Positions 45,239 to 53,979 of a stretch of DNA of 64,000 bases are shown here, piece after piece (positions within the stretch are counted from its first letter, which is position 1; each line of letters opens with the position of its first letter). A program made the position numbers and the translations under genes. This DNA is from PALSA-505 sp963702235 (GTDB lineage Bacteria; Actinomycetota; Actinomycetes; Streptosporangiales; Streptosporangiaceae). Location: contig CAVPBZ010000032.1 of the NCBI GenBank assembly GCA_963702235.1, positions 1 through 64,000 on the forward strand, written 5' to 3'. Under the pieces are notes generated by a model. That model searched no databases and was not told where the DNA came from. It was given only the letters and a program-made list of their open reading frames with translations.

Positions 45239-45496
45239 CTACAGCAGGACCACCTTGCGAACGGTCTCATCCGGCTCGACGACAGCGATCTGGTTCCCGA
45301 GCGCCTCCTCGTCCTCGAGGAACTTCCAGACCGCTATCGCACGGCGGATGCCTTCGCTGATGGAAAGCCCCTTGCGTTCGATCAGCGTCTTGAAGATCTC
45401 AGCCGTCTCGAAGCTGAGGTTGACCGACAAGCGCACGAAGCGGTTCTTGCCAGGCTTCAGCCCTGGAGACGTGTCTGTCGCTGGTCCCGGTGGCAT
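45239..45496 (-). CDS. Ribbon-helix-helix-like small protein
   Basis: The 85-residue product has a basic N-terminal region and a central RFVRLSVNLSFETAEIFKTL..RKGLSISEGIRRAIAVW pattern: one strand plus two helices, as in CopG/Arc-type DNA-binding proteins. The C-terminal IAVVEPDETVRKVVLL may be a dimer or partner-binding strand. AGGAGG precedes the ATG at 45496. No toxin gene is recognisable beside it, so it may be an orphan regulator or antitoxin. Confidence 0.7.
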   Translation of the reverse strand: MPPGPATDTSPGLKPGKNRFVRLSVNLSFETAEIFKTLIERKGLSISEGIRRAIAVWKFLEDEEALGNQIAVVEPDETVRKVVLL

Positions 45497-46251
45497 GAGC
45501 CCTCCTGTCTGCACGAGTCACAATGAGTCACCGGCTCGGAACGGGGAGTTCAAATCGTACATCACTCGCGCCCCCGGCGATACATTGCCCATTGCGCTAT
45601 TCGTCCACGATGCCTGCTATTGCGAATGCGTGTGAGTTTTACACATAACGTGCGCGTCGGATCAGATCATGTACACATCCGACGCGCTAACCTTAAAGTC
45701 CTGGTAAACCAAAGACTTCACGCTAAGCGACTAGTCCTGCTTTCGTCGGCAAATCAACTGCCGATGCACTGCCGCCGGGGACCCTGAGGCTGATTGTGCG
45801 ATATTAGCGGTATCAGAAATCGATAGCTAAAAATCCTTTCGCATTCCTCACGGCCGGCGTATGGTGAAATCAAATCTGCTCCGGACCCTGGCAGCCCGTG
45901 TATCTGTGCAAATGTGCAGGTACGCGGCAGGGTTCGGAGTTTTCTTTGCGCACGTACCGGCGCTTGACAGGCACCGCGCGAGAGCGATGGGGGCACTCTG
46001 CCGCGGGATCGCTCAGCTGCTTAGGCTGCGCAGTCCGCACGGCTGAATATCGGGACGCCGGAGGATAACTTACGGCCGGCCGCGGTCGCCGGCGCATACC
46101 TTGCCGGGGCGACAGGTCCGGTGTGCCCCAAATGAAAGGAGACGACCTGATGTCCTTTGCCGGCCGACGGCGCCTATGCGGTAACGGGGCCTGTGGTTCG
46201 GTCTGCAATCCATTTCATTCAGAAGTCCGTCTTCGTTCTTAGGGAGTACTC
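45497..46251. other. A/T-richer intergenic region with a long hairpin
   Basis: No credible gene. The stretch 45530-45880 has a clearly lower G+C than the window and includes an 11-bp inverted repeat at 45652-45687. TAGGGAG at 46240-46246 is the ribosome-binding site of the next gene. Confidence 0.4.
45652..45687. other. 11-bp perfect inverted repeat (hairpin)
   Basis: GCGCGTCGGAT (45652-45662) and ATCCGACGCGC (45677-45687) pair perfectly around a 14-base loop. No T run follows, so it could be a terminator of the U-less actinobacterial type, an RNA structural element or a large operator. Confidence 0.5.
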
Positions 46252-47007
46252 ATGTCAAGAAGCCCGACCTTAAGCGTTAACCCCCGCAGCCCTCTGCGGG
46301 TGGTACTGGTGGCAGTCGCCGCGGCCGCTGCCTCGACCATGATCTTCACTGGCTCGGCGTACGCGACGTCGATCACCCCGCCGATGGGCACGGCGCGCAC
46401 TTTTGCCGTGCTCGGAGCCTCGACGGTCACCAACACCGGCCCGACCACACTGGTCGGTGACCTGGGCGTCAGCCCGGGAACGGCGATCACCGGGTTCGGG
46501 CCCGGCACCTACAGCGGGTCGCTCCATGCCGGCGACGCTGTGGCCGCCCAGGCCCAGGCTGACGTCGGCACCGCCATGACCTTCGCCGCCGGCGAGCCCT
46601 GCGGCACCGACCTGACCGGTCAGGATCTCGGCGGCAAGACCCTGGTCCCGGGGGTCTACTGCTTCAGCTCGTCAGCGGGGCTGACCGGTACCCTGACGCT
46701 GAACGCGCAGGGGAATCCCCACGCCGCCTGGCTCTTCCAGATCGGCAGCACGCTGACCACGGCGAGCGCGTCGAAGGTGGTGCTCATCAACGGGGTGAAG
46801 CCGACCAACCACTGCAACATCACGTGGCTGGTGGGCAGCAGCGCCACCCTGGGCACGACGACCCACTTCCTCGGGAACATCCTGGCCGTCGCCTCGATCA
46901 CCATGACGACGGGCGCCACCAGCAGAGGCGGCATGTATGCCCATAACGCCGCGGTGACACTGGACACCAACCACGTCACCACCTGCCGGAGCGTTTCCGC
47001 CGGGTAA
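46252..47007 (+). CDS. Secreted ice-binding-like protein (DUF3494)
   Basis: The 251-residue protein has a signal peptide (VVLVAVAAAAASTMIFTGSA, about 19-38). A DUF3494 beta-helix follows: FAVLGASTVTNTGPTTLVGD (about 52-71), GVSPGTAITGFGPGTYSG, TLVPGVYCFSSSAGLTGTL (about 130-148), AWLFQIGSTLTTASASKV (about 161-178), WLVGSSATLGTTTHFLGNIL and GGMYAHNAAVTLDTNHVTTC. Family members bind ice or act as secreted adhesins. Whether it binds ice cannot be judged from sequence alone. A strong terminator follows at 47075. Confidence 0.92.
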   Translation: MSRSPTLSVNPRSPLRVVLVAVAAAAASTMIFTGSAYATSITPPMGTARTFAVLGASTVTNTGPTTLVGDLGVSPGTAITGFGPGTYSGSLHAGDAVAAQAQADVGTAMTFAAGEPCGTDLTGQDLGGKTLVPGVYCFSSSAGLTGTLTLNAQGNPHAAWLFQIGSTLTTASASKVVLINGVKPTNHCNITWLVGSSATLGTTTHFLGNILAVASITMTTGATSRGGMYAHNAAVTLDTNHVTTCRSVSAG

Positions 47008-47074
47008 GGGGTCACTCGCCGGCTTCACCCCGCGAGAGGTCCCTGCCACGCTGAGCGGCCTGTTCCAGCGCTCG

Positions 47075-47107
47075 CGGCCGGCCAAGATCGATGATCTTGG
47101 CCGGCCG
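47075..47107. terminator. 15-bp perfect stem, 3-base loop
   Basis: CGGCCGGCCAAGATC and GATCTTGGCCGGCCG (47075-47089, 47093-47107) form a very stable hairpin 68 bp after the ice-binding-like gene. A T run is lacking, as often in actinobacterial terminators. Confidence 0.8.
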
Positions 47108-47155
47108 TGAGCCATCCCCCTGGGGGTTAATACGACGGCTCGCGAGAGGAAACCA

Positions 47156-49467
47156 ATGAGATCACGCATGGCCGCTGTAATGCTCGCGAGCGGTGCAACG
47201 TTCCTGGCGAGCGCGTCCGGAGCCGCCGCGGCGGCCACTGCATCCTCATCGACCGGCGCACCTGGGGCCAGGGCCGGCACGACTTCTCCGACCGGCGCCG
47301 CGCTTCCGGGAGTGGTGTCTCAGACTCCGGTGCCCGGGACCCCCAATGTGTACTCCGGGTCTTCCTGCGGCAAGAACTGCGGCACCTCGACGGTCTACAG
47401 CACGGTAGTGGTGGGTAGCGAAGTCGTGGTAGCGGGCTCATTCGGGCGGATATGCTCGCCTGTTCCCGCGCAGTATGCGCCCTGCCCGGCTACGGTCCAC
47501 GCGAATGACATCTTCGCCTACAACCTGGGTACCGGGGCGATCGACCCGAATTTCACGCCCGTCATCGACCAAGGACCCATCTACGCCCTTGTGGCGGGCC
47601 CGAAGAACACCGTGTACGCCGGCGGCCAGTTCACCAGCGTGAACGGCGCCAGCCACGCGGGCGTCGTCAGGCTGTACGTCACGCCCGGCCAGTCCACCGA
47701 CGGGCGGGTCGTGCCCGCGTTTACCGGCCAGCTCAACAAGACCGTCTATGCGCTGGCCGTCAACGGCGGCGCGCTGTACGCGGGCGGCTCATTCACCACA
47801 GTGAACCAGTCCGCGCAAACAGCTCTCGCGCGGCTGGACGCCCGCACCGGCGCCACGGACGCGTCGTTCCAGTTCGCCGTCGGCGGCAAGGTCGCGAAGA
47901 ATACGACGCTCCAGGTTCAGTCGATGTCGCTGACCGCCAACGGCAGCCTCCTGGCCATCGCGGGCTCGTTTCAGACGGTGAACAACAACGCGATACCGAG
48001 GGTGGCGCTGATCGACACTGGCGGCGGCCTCGGCGGCGCCGCGACGCTGGCTAACTGGTCGGCGCCCGTCCTGGCCACCAACTGCTACTACTCCAACTAC
48101 ATCAGAGACATCGCCTTGTCCCCGGACGGCTCCTTCTTCGTCATCGCCAGCACCGGGGGCATGGAGGTCAGCGCGCCCAGCGTTTGCGACGCGACGGCCC
48201 GGTTCAGCACCGCGGCCACCGGGAACGCCGTCCAGCCGTCCTGGATCAACTTCTCCGGTGGTGACACGTTCGACTCGGCCGTAGTAGCCGGAATCCGTGG
48301 TGTACGTCGGCGGCCACAACCGCTGGGTGAACAACGAGTGCGGCAACAACGTGGTCTGCGAGTCAAACGCGGTTCTGGTCGACGGCCTGGCGGCGCTGGA
48401 CGCCAGCACCGGCCTGGCGCTGCCATGGTGGCACCCGCAGACCTCGCGCGGGATCGGCGTGCGGTCGCTGACCACCTTCCCCGCCGGGCTGTACCCCGGC
48501 TCGAACGGAGGCCTGCTCCTGGGCACGGACGTGAACAGCATCGGCGGTGCCTACCACAGCGACCTGGCGATGTTCCCGCTGGAGTCCGCAGCCACGACGA
48601 CGCCCGGCGGCCCCATCCCGTCCGGGATATTCAGCCAGGGCAGGCTCAACGGGGCTGACGAGCAGGACACGGGCGTGGCCGCTATGTGCGTGGATGACGC
48701 AACCGGCAGTTCCGCGGCAGGTAACCCGGTCCAGTTCTCGACCTGCGAGAACACCGGCGAGCAGAACTGGACCGTGCAACCAGACGGGACGATCCAGGTC
48801 AACGGCGTATGCCTGGACACGGCAGGCGGCGGGACCGCCGCGGGAACCCCGGCCGTCGTGAATCCCTGTAACAGCGCCAGCACCCAGGTCTGGACGCAGG
48901 GGCCAGGCGATGCCCTGGTCAATCAGGCGTCGGGCCTGTGCCTGGCTGACCCGAACGCCAGCGTCGCCGATGGCACCCAGCTGCAGATCTTGTCGTGCGA
49001 CGGGGGCGCCGAGCAAAGCTGGCCGCTGCCCGCCGCGCCGGCGCCCGCCCCCGCCGGCGACCGGGACGCTGTCGTCGGTGCTGGTGCAGAGCAACACCGG
49101 CGTGCCGTGCGTGACCAACGTGAACAACGCGGCCGAACTGCTCACCTGCGACGGGGATGCCTCGCAGAACGTGACCATGGAAGCGGATGGGACGATCCAG
49201 GTCAACGGCGCGTGCCTGGACACGGCCGGCGGCGGCACCACCGCGGGAACCCTGCTCGTGCTGGACCCCTGCACTGGCGCCAGCACCCAGGTCTGGACGC
49301 AAGGAGCGGCCAATCCGGGTAGCGCGGGGAACAGCCTGATGAACCAGGGGGCGGCGGGGATGTGCCTGGATGACCCGGGCTCCGTCACCGTTCCGGGCAC
49401 CCAGCTCCAGATTTCCGTGTGCGAAAACGGACTCGCGGCCGAGAACTGGGTTCTGCCCAGGACCTAG
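47156..49467 (+). pseudogene. Secreted propeller plus ricin-type lectin protein, two frameshifts
   Basis: A signal peptide (MAAVMLASGATFLASASGAA) is followed by delta-60/propeller repeats: VYAGGQFTSVNGASHAGVVR, LYAGGSFTTVNQSAQTALAR, AIAGSFQTVNNNAIPRVALI and, after a frame change near 48287, VYVGGHNRWVNNECG. Two beta-trefoil-like units come next, VCLDTAGGGTAAGTPAVVNP and, after a second change near 49055, ACLDTAGGGTTAGTLLVLDP, each with a Q-x-W-type motif (TQVWTQG). Repairing both single-base shifts gives one protein of about 770 residues. The lectin part would bind carbohydrate. The N-terminal ATG at 47156 follows GAGAGGA. Confidence 0.75.
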
Positions 49468-49506
49468 AGCGCCCGCGATGGTCGCAGGAGTCTACAGGAG
49501 GTTGCG

Positions 49507-49530
49507 ATGTTCGTGACGGGGAGCAAATGA
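49507..49530 (+). CDS. Possible 7-codon leader ORF coupled to the ECF sigma gene
   Basis: AGGAGG (49496-49501) lies five bases before ATG 49507, which encodes MFVTGSK and ends in TGA overlapping the sigma ATG at 49527 (ATGA). This is the strongest Shine-Dalgarno in the area and serves no longer frame, which supports coupled initiation. Confidence 0.45.
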   Translation: MFVTGSK

Positions 49531-50099
49531 ACGCAATGCCGGCTATGCCTCCAAGCCCCGCGCTGGTCGCTGGCGGCCGATCCGCGCTCTGGGAGCTCTA
49601 CGGCGTGCACTACAAGTCGCTCGTTCACCTCGCCGCGATGGTCGTCCGCGACGTCGGAACAGCCGAAGAAGTCGTGCAGGACACCTTCGTGGCCATGTAC
49701 GACGCCTGGTCCCGGCTGGCCGACACCGGTAAGACCCACGCGTATCTGCGGCAATCTGTCGTCAACCGCTCCAAGTCGGTGCTCCGGCACCGCGCCATCG
49801 AGAATAAGTACGCGGCGGCCCTGGCCTGTGATGGCGGCACCGAGCAGGCAGTCATGACCCTGCTTGAGCGTTCTGCTCTGGTGGCCGCGCTGCGCGGGCT
49901 GCCCGTGCGCCAGCGTGAAGCGGTCGTGCTGCGGTTTTACGGGGGCTTCTCCCAGGCCGACGTCGCGACGGTTATGGGCATCAGCAGGGGCGCGGTGAAA
50001 AGCCACACCGCGCGCGGCATGGCTGCCCTCCGCCTGGCCCTGGACGACGCGGCCGCCCCGCGGTACCGCAGCAGTTCACCGCGACGGGGCCGGTTATGA
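49527..50099 (+). CDS. ECF-type RNA polymerase sigma factor (SigE-like)
   Basis: The 190-residue protein has region 2 (about 20-85: LYGVHYKSLVHLAAMVVRDV, AEEVVQDTFVAMYDAW, YLRQSVVNRSKSVLRHRAIE). Region 4 (about 120-175) follows, with LRGLPVRQREAVVLRFYGGF and the recognition helix VMGISRGAVKSHTARGMAAL. This is the SigE/Sig70-family layout of actinobacteria. No anti-sigma gene follows; the next gene is convergent. The start at 49527 overlaps a leader ORF and has GGGGAG ahead of it. Confidence 0.9.
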   Translation: MNAMPAMPPSPALVAGGRSALWELYGVHYKSLVHLAAMVVRDVGTAEEVVQDTFVAMYDAWSRLADTGKTHAYLRQSVVNRSKSVLRHRAIENKYAAALACDGGTEQAVMTLLERSALVAALRGLPVRQREAVVLRFYGGFSQADVATVMGISRGAVKSHTARGMAALRLALDDAAAPRYRSSSPRRGRL

Positions 50100-50216
50100 C
50101 TCCAGCGGCTCGGAAAACTCGCTGGGCAGCTGGCACATCACGTCCTTGAACTCGCCGCCGGTGACGGCCTCGCGAAGGGCCTTGAACACCGCCCGCACGC
50201 CATCCCTGGCCGCCGC
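50094..50216 (-). pseudogene. DUF2267-like C-terminal fragment
   Basis: Reading leftward to TAA at 50094, about 40 residues (VRAVFKALREAVTGGEFKDV, then MCQLPSEFSEPLES) resemble the helix-turn end of DUF2267 proteins, which have an ALRxxVxxGExxDVxxQLP pattern. Upstream sequence is Ala/Arg/Pro-rich and not recognisable, so only a remnant is present. It overlaps the sigma gene end convergently. Confidence 0.4.
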
Positions 50217-50476
50217 CGGCTGATCTCGGCACGCTTGCTCCCCGGGCGACGAACTCGGCCAGCCCCGAACGGCTCCGCAGGCCGGCTGGCCGGTTTCAGC
50301 CACGGTCTCACCTGCTTGGCAACTGCCGGCGAGGGTGGCCGCGGCAAACCATAGGGTTTTCCCCGACGTGACGGCGGGGCAGCACGGCCTAGCGTCGCCC
50401 TATGACGGCATGTGAGCGCCAGCAGGCGTGGCGGATCGCCGACGGCAAGGTAACGACCGGAACGGAGAGGACGACG

Positions 50477-50986
50477 ATGCAACCGCACAGCAGCGCCACG
50501 GGGCGGCCGCTCCGGCTGGTACTCGGGATGACAACGACAGCCGCCCTGGCGGTGACGGTGGCGGCGTGCTCCGGCTCGGGCACCCCGGCCACCTCAAGCA
50601 GCACGGCAGCACATGCGGCGGCCACGCACTCGGCCCCCGCCGCGCCCAGCGCCACCACCTCGGCGGCCAGCGCGCCCGCGGCGACGGCCAGCACCGGGCT
50701 CACCGGCACGTGGAAGGGGCAGTACGGCGGCTCCTACCAGGGCACCTTCCACCTCACCTGGCGCCAGTCGGGGTCGAAGCTGGGCGGCACCATCAGGCTC
50801 TCGGCTCCCGCGACCACCCTGCCCATCAGCGGGAAGGTGCAGGGCGGCGCCATCCGTTTCGGCACCCTCGGCTCGCTGGCGATCACCTATTCGGGCTCGG
50901 TCTCCGGCAGCTCCATGTCCGGCAACTACCACGTCGGCATCAACGGCGGCTCAGCCGGCGGCTCGTGGAGCGCCTCGAAGTCCTGA
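50477..50986 (+). CDS. Putative lipoprotein
   Basis: The 169-residue product starts with a lipoprotein signal (LRLVLGMTTTAALAVTVAAC, lipobox VAAC, about 13-32). A Ser/Thr/Ala-rich linker follows, then a small beta domain with LTGTWKGQYGGSYQGTFHLT (about 78-97), GGTIRLSAPATTLPISGKVQ and ITYSGSVSGSSMSGNYHVG. The beta domain resembles a lipocalin-like or avidin-like small barrel, but I cannot name a family. GGAGAGG lies about 8 bases before the ATG at 50477. Confidence 0.75.
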   Translation: MQPHSSATGRPLRLVLGMTTTAALAVTVAACSGSGTPATSSSTAAHAAATHSAPAAPSATTSAASAPAATASTGLTGTWKGQYGGSYQGTFHLTWRQSGSKLGGTIRLSAPATTLPISGKVQGGAIRFGTLGSLAITYSGSVSGSSMSGNYHVGINGGSAGGSWSASKS

Positions 50987-51113
50987 GCGGGGGAGGACGG
51001 GATGGCCGGCATGGCCAGGCGCCTGGCCGGCCGTCCAGGCCCGGTCAAATGCCGGCACCGCATACGCCGGGGCGAATCGCATTAAGTGAATTCGGCCGAT
51101 GGTTTTTGCCCGT

Positions 51114-51137
51114 ATTCGCGGGGATTCTTCCGCGAAT
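51114..51137. terminator. 8-bp perfect hairpin
   Basis: ATTCGCGG and CCGCGAAT pair around an 8-base loop, about 130 bp after the lipoprotein gene and before the convergent gene at 51170. It is preceded by a short T run on the plus strand. Confidence 0.5.
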
Positions 51138-51169
51138 GAGCTATTAACCGGCTCTGGCGCCGGGTGACG

Positions 51170-51409
51170 CTAGCACGCCCCTGCGTAGCTCATCGCGAAA
51201 CAGCGCCTGGTCACGAGAAAATCAAGCATCTGCGCCAGATCAGCAGGCGAGCTTTCCCTGACGATCATCTTGTGATCGCTGCGCAGCCGGGCGCACCAGG
51301 TGGTGCCGATGGGCCACAACGGCACCTGCCACACATCCCAGGAAGGGAACGCCGTGGCCAGCCGGGCTTGCACCATGGTGTCGTCTGGTGCCGCCCACGC
51401 TTCGGTCAT
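51170..51409 (-). CDS. Small conserved hypothetical protein
   Basis: The 79-residue product reads MTEAWAAPDDTMVQARLATA, FPSWDVWQVPLWPIGTTWCA and ends RRCFAMSYAGAC. The Trp-rich FPxWxVWxVPLWP pattern is one I associate with short actinobacterial hypothetical proteins. No domain with known function is recognisable. No good ribosome-binding site precedes the ATG. Confidence 0.5.
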   Translation of the reverse strand: MTEAWAAPDDTMVQARLATAFPSWDVWQVPLWPIGTTWCARLRSDHKMIVRESSPADLAQMLDFLVTRRCFAMSYAGAC

Positions 51410-51477
51410 ACGGGCATTCTACGAGTAAATGGAGCCGCGGAGAATCCGGTCCGGCGCATCATTCGGCGATTATTGCA

Positions 51478-51726
51478 TTACGCCTGCTTAACGGCGGTTA
51501 CGGCGCGGATGACAGTGCCATACAGGTTGTGCCATCGCAGGTGCGGGAGTCCTGTGCTCTGCAGCAGGCGGGTGGCCCGCCCTTTGGTCCGCGCCCTCCC
51601 CCGGCGCCAGGCCAGCGACACGAAAAGCCAGGCCGAGAACTGGTCGGCGAGTACCAGGTGCCCGCCGGGCCTCAGCACCCGTGCGCACTCCCGCAGCCCG
51701 GCACCCTGATCCGCCCAGTGGTCGAA
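51478..51726 (-). pseudogene. C-terminal fragment of a class I SAM-dependent methyltransferase
   Basis: About 82 residues contain LRECARVLRPGGHLVLADQF (motif III and post-III of SAM methyltransferases), then RGRARTKGRATRLLQSTGLP and LYGTVIRAVTAVKQA. The SAM-binding GxGxG part and the N-terminal half are absent; the upstream in-frame sequence is Ala/Arg-rich and unrelated. It is a gene remnant rather than a complete enzyme. Confidence 0.6.
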
Positions 51727-51979
51727 TGACGAAGGTGTTGCTGAAGTACCAGGTCGGCTGCGCGATGCCGGAGCAGGTGCCCGCGCCCTTCGTGCCCGGG
51801 CAGCCGCCACGGTGGCCACAGCGGCCAGTGCCGCCCGGAGCGGGGTGCGTGCTGTCATGGAGGGGTCCCTTGCTCGTCCTGAGGCTTACTCCGGGCGGGC
51901 CATTTCATGATCACGAATACTTTTGCGGGTGGTCACGCGCACAAGTCTTCACGCCGTTCGCTGTGACACCTGTGACACC

Positions 51980-52912
51980 TCAGACGCCGCGGGCGACGCG
52001 CGCCGTGACGCCCTCCCACCAGCCGGGCTCCGGCTTCGCGGTCTCGATCCACCAGGTGGCGCCCGCCGCCTGGTAGTCAGGCGCCAGCTTCTCGACCTCG
52101 CCCGGCGCCGTGGCGACCTCGGCCCACACCACCAGGTCCCAGGCCCCCGCCGGGCCGCCCTCCCCCGGGCCGCTGCGCTCCGGACCGCCCGCCCCCGGGC
52201 CGCTGCGCTCCGGGGCGCCGCCCTCCGGGGCGACGCCGCCCTCCGGCTGGCCGCGCAGCGCCGCGATCCGGTCCCGCACGTCCGCGATGTCCTGGGCCGG
52301 CGGCCGGATCAGCCGGCGGTCGGCGAACCGGATCGGCACCATGCCGTCCCAGCGCGCGGCCCTGGCGACCGGCCGGGACGCGGGCAGCACCCCGCCAACC
52401 CACACCGGTATCCGGGGCTGCTGCACCGGCCGCGGCGTGAACCGCACCGGGTCGATCGTGTAGTGCTTTCCCTGGTAGGAGAACCGCTCACCGCTCCACA
52501 GCCCGGCCAGGATGTCCAGCCCCTCGTCGAGCAGCCCGGCGCGGTCCCGTTCGGAAACCGGCTCGTGGAAGATCCCGAAGTCGCCGTACGCGGGCGACCC
52601 GATGCCCACGCCGAGGATCAGCCGCCCCCCGCTCAGCCGGTCCAGCGTGGTGGTCTCCCTGGCCAGCTGCCACGGGCGGCGGCGCGGCACCGGCGTGATC
52701 ATCGTGCCGAGCCGGATCCGGGTGGTGTTCGCGGCGACGACGGCGAGCACTATCCACGGGTCCGCGATCGGCGGCCCGTCGCCGCTGTTCGCGAAAACGA
52801 TGTGGTCCCACAGGAAGAACCCGTCGAACCCGGCCCGCTCGGCCTCGATGCCGAGCTCGACGAGCTCGCCGGGATCCTCGGCGAAGCACGGCACCGCCAC
52901 GCCGCGCTTCAC
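51980..52912 (-). CDS. LLM-class F420-dependent oxidoreductase
   Basis: The 310-residue luciferase-like monooxygenase-fold protein has FDGFFLWDHIVF (about 28-39), DPWIVLAVVAANTTRIRLGT (about 50-69), PRRRPWQLARETTTLDRLSG (about 74-93), LILGVGIG and PVWVGG (about 170). These are features of F420- or FMN-dependent members. A Gly/Pro/Glu-rich insert at about 224-258 is unusual (see the repeat at 52162). The GTG at 52912 overlaps the TGA of a 36-base leader frame. The gene is followed, reading leftward, by remnants, and the DapA-like gene lies upstream. Confidence 0.88.
   Translation of the reverse strand: MKRGVAVPCFAEDPGELVELGIEAERAGFDGFFLWDHIVFANSGDGPPIADPWIVLAVVAANTTRIRLGTMITPVPRRRPWQLARETTTLDRLSGGRLILGVGIGSPAYGDFGIFHEPVSERDRAGLLDEGLDILAGLWSGERFSYQGKHYTIDPVRFTPRPVQQPRIPVWVGGVLPASRPVARAARWDGMVPIRFADRRLIRPPAQDIADVRDRIAALRGQPEGGVAPEGGAPERSGPGAGGPERSGPGEGGPAGAWDLVVWAEVATAPGEVEKLAPDYQAAGATWWIETAKPEPGWWEGVTARVARGV
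52162..52213. repeat. 30-bp-period direct repeat inside the LLM gene
   Basis: A 22-bp unit starting CCCCCGGGCCGCTGCGCTCC occurs at 52162-52183 and 52192-52213. It encodes the repeated PERSGPG segment of the insert and keeps the frame. Confidence 0.75.
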
Positions 52913-52944
52913 GGCCGCGCCGCCGCGCCGGTCAAATCCGCCAT
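52909..52944 (-). CDS. Possible 11-codon leader ORF coupled to the LLM gene
   Basis: GGAGGAGG lies seven bases before ATG 52944, which encodes MADLTGAAARP and ends in TGA overlapping the LLM GTG (GTGA). The LLM start has no Shine-Dalgarno of its own. Alternatively a one-base indel could join the two frames into one N-terminus. Confidence 0.4.
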   Translation of the reverse strand: MADLTGAAARP

Positions 52945-52965
52945 CGTGATTCCTCCTCCGTGTGG

Positions 52966-53730
52966 CTAGCCGATCCTGACCGCCGCGGACGTGCCGCGGT
53001 CGGCGGCCAGGATGCGCTTGAGTGCCGCGATGCCGCCGCTGCGCACCGCCAGGTGCGGGCCGGCCAGCTCGCGCTGGGCCGCCGCATCGCCGCCGAACGC
53101 CCGGCAGCACCGCTCCGGCTCCACGTTGGCCAGCGCCAGGAGAGCGCCGGTGGCGCCCAGCGGCCCGGCGAGCGCGAGCAGCGCCGACGATCCCACGTAG
53201 GTGGCGCCCGGGTAGTTGGCGACCTCGTCGAGCAGCCGGTCCGGGCTGCCGGACGAGTCCTTGATCCCGCCGACCGGCAGCGCGGCCAGGGCGCCGGTCG
53301 GGACGCCGGGCGACGACAGCCACGGAATGTGATACGCGAGTACCGGGCGGCCGTGGGCGGCGTCGGCGACCACGCCGTAGTAGCGGACGAGCTCGGTGCA
53401 GCCGGGCGGCGGCCAGGCGAGCACCGCGTCCGCGCCCGCGGTCACCGCGGCGCTGGTCAGCTCGGCCGCCTGCCGCCGCGACGGCGCGCCGGTGCCGGCG
53501 ATGACCGGGACGCCTGCCGGCACCGCGGCGCGGACCGCCTCGACGAGCGCGACGCGCTCCTTGCCGGTCAGCGCCGCCGCCTCCCCGGTGGTGCCGCACA
53601 CCAGCACCGACCGCACCCCGCGCGCGACCAGGTCACAGGCGAGCGCGCCGGTCGCGTCCAGGTCAGCCTCGCCGTAGTCGTCGAAAATGGTCACCAGCGC
53701 CACGCCGGTACCGCCGGGCAGTTCGCTCAC
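52966..53730 (-). CDS. Dihydrodipicolinate synthase-family aldolase/lyase
   Basis: The 254-residue class I aldolase has VLVCGTTGEAAALTGKERVA (about 40-59, the GTTGE motif), PVIAGTGAPS, the tyrosine in VLAYHIPW (about 128-135) and the Schiff-base lysine in VGGIKDSSGSPDRL (about 152-165). It probably cleaves or condenses a 2-oxo acid, as in sugar-acid or sialate pathways; true DapA for lysine is less likely given the setting among dehydrogenases. GGAGAGG precedes the GTG at 53730. It is divergent from the SDR gene across a GntR-type operator. Confidence 0.85.
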   Translation of the reverse strand: MSELPGGTGVALVTIFDDYGEADLDATGALACDLVARGVRSVLVCGTTGEAAALTGKERVALVEAVRAAVPAGVPVIAGTGAPSRRQAAELTSAAVTAGADAVLAWPPPGCTELVRYYGVVADAAHGRPVLAYHIPWLSSPGVPTGALAALPVGGIKDSSGSPDRLLDEVANYPGATYVGSSALLALAGPLGATGALLALANVEPERCCRAFGGDAAAQRELAGPHLAVRSGGIAALKRILAADRGTSAAVRIG

Positions 53731-53886
53731 GCCATCCCGCCTCTCCGCAGGCGCGGCTGCCTGCGCGTCCTCCTCCGGGCATTTTTCCCGAACGGCTCCG
53801 CCGCGACGGCCGCGGTCCGCCCGCCTGACCGCCCGGTGGTCACGCCTGGCCAGCCGGGGCACTGGCGCTTATAGTAGCTGGCAGTC

Positions 53887-53900
53887 GATTGTTGACGATA
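53887..53900. promoter_or_regulatory. GntR-type operator between DapA-like and SDR genes
   Basis: GATTGTTGACGATA is an imperfect palindrome of the GATTGT-TG-ACAATC type. It lies 80 bp before the SDR start and shares TTGTTGAC with the sites at 60649 and 61017. The FadR-type regulator at 55834-56500 is the obvious candidate; binding is inferred. Confidence 0.5.
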
Positions 53901-53979
53901 GTCACCGGGTGCCGGTTCTGCCCGGGTTCCGGGCCGGGCCACGGGCTCCGCACCAGCAAGCACAGCGGAAGGGAGGACC

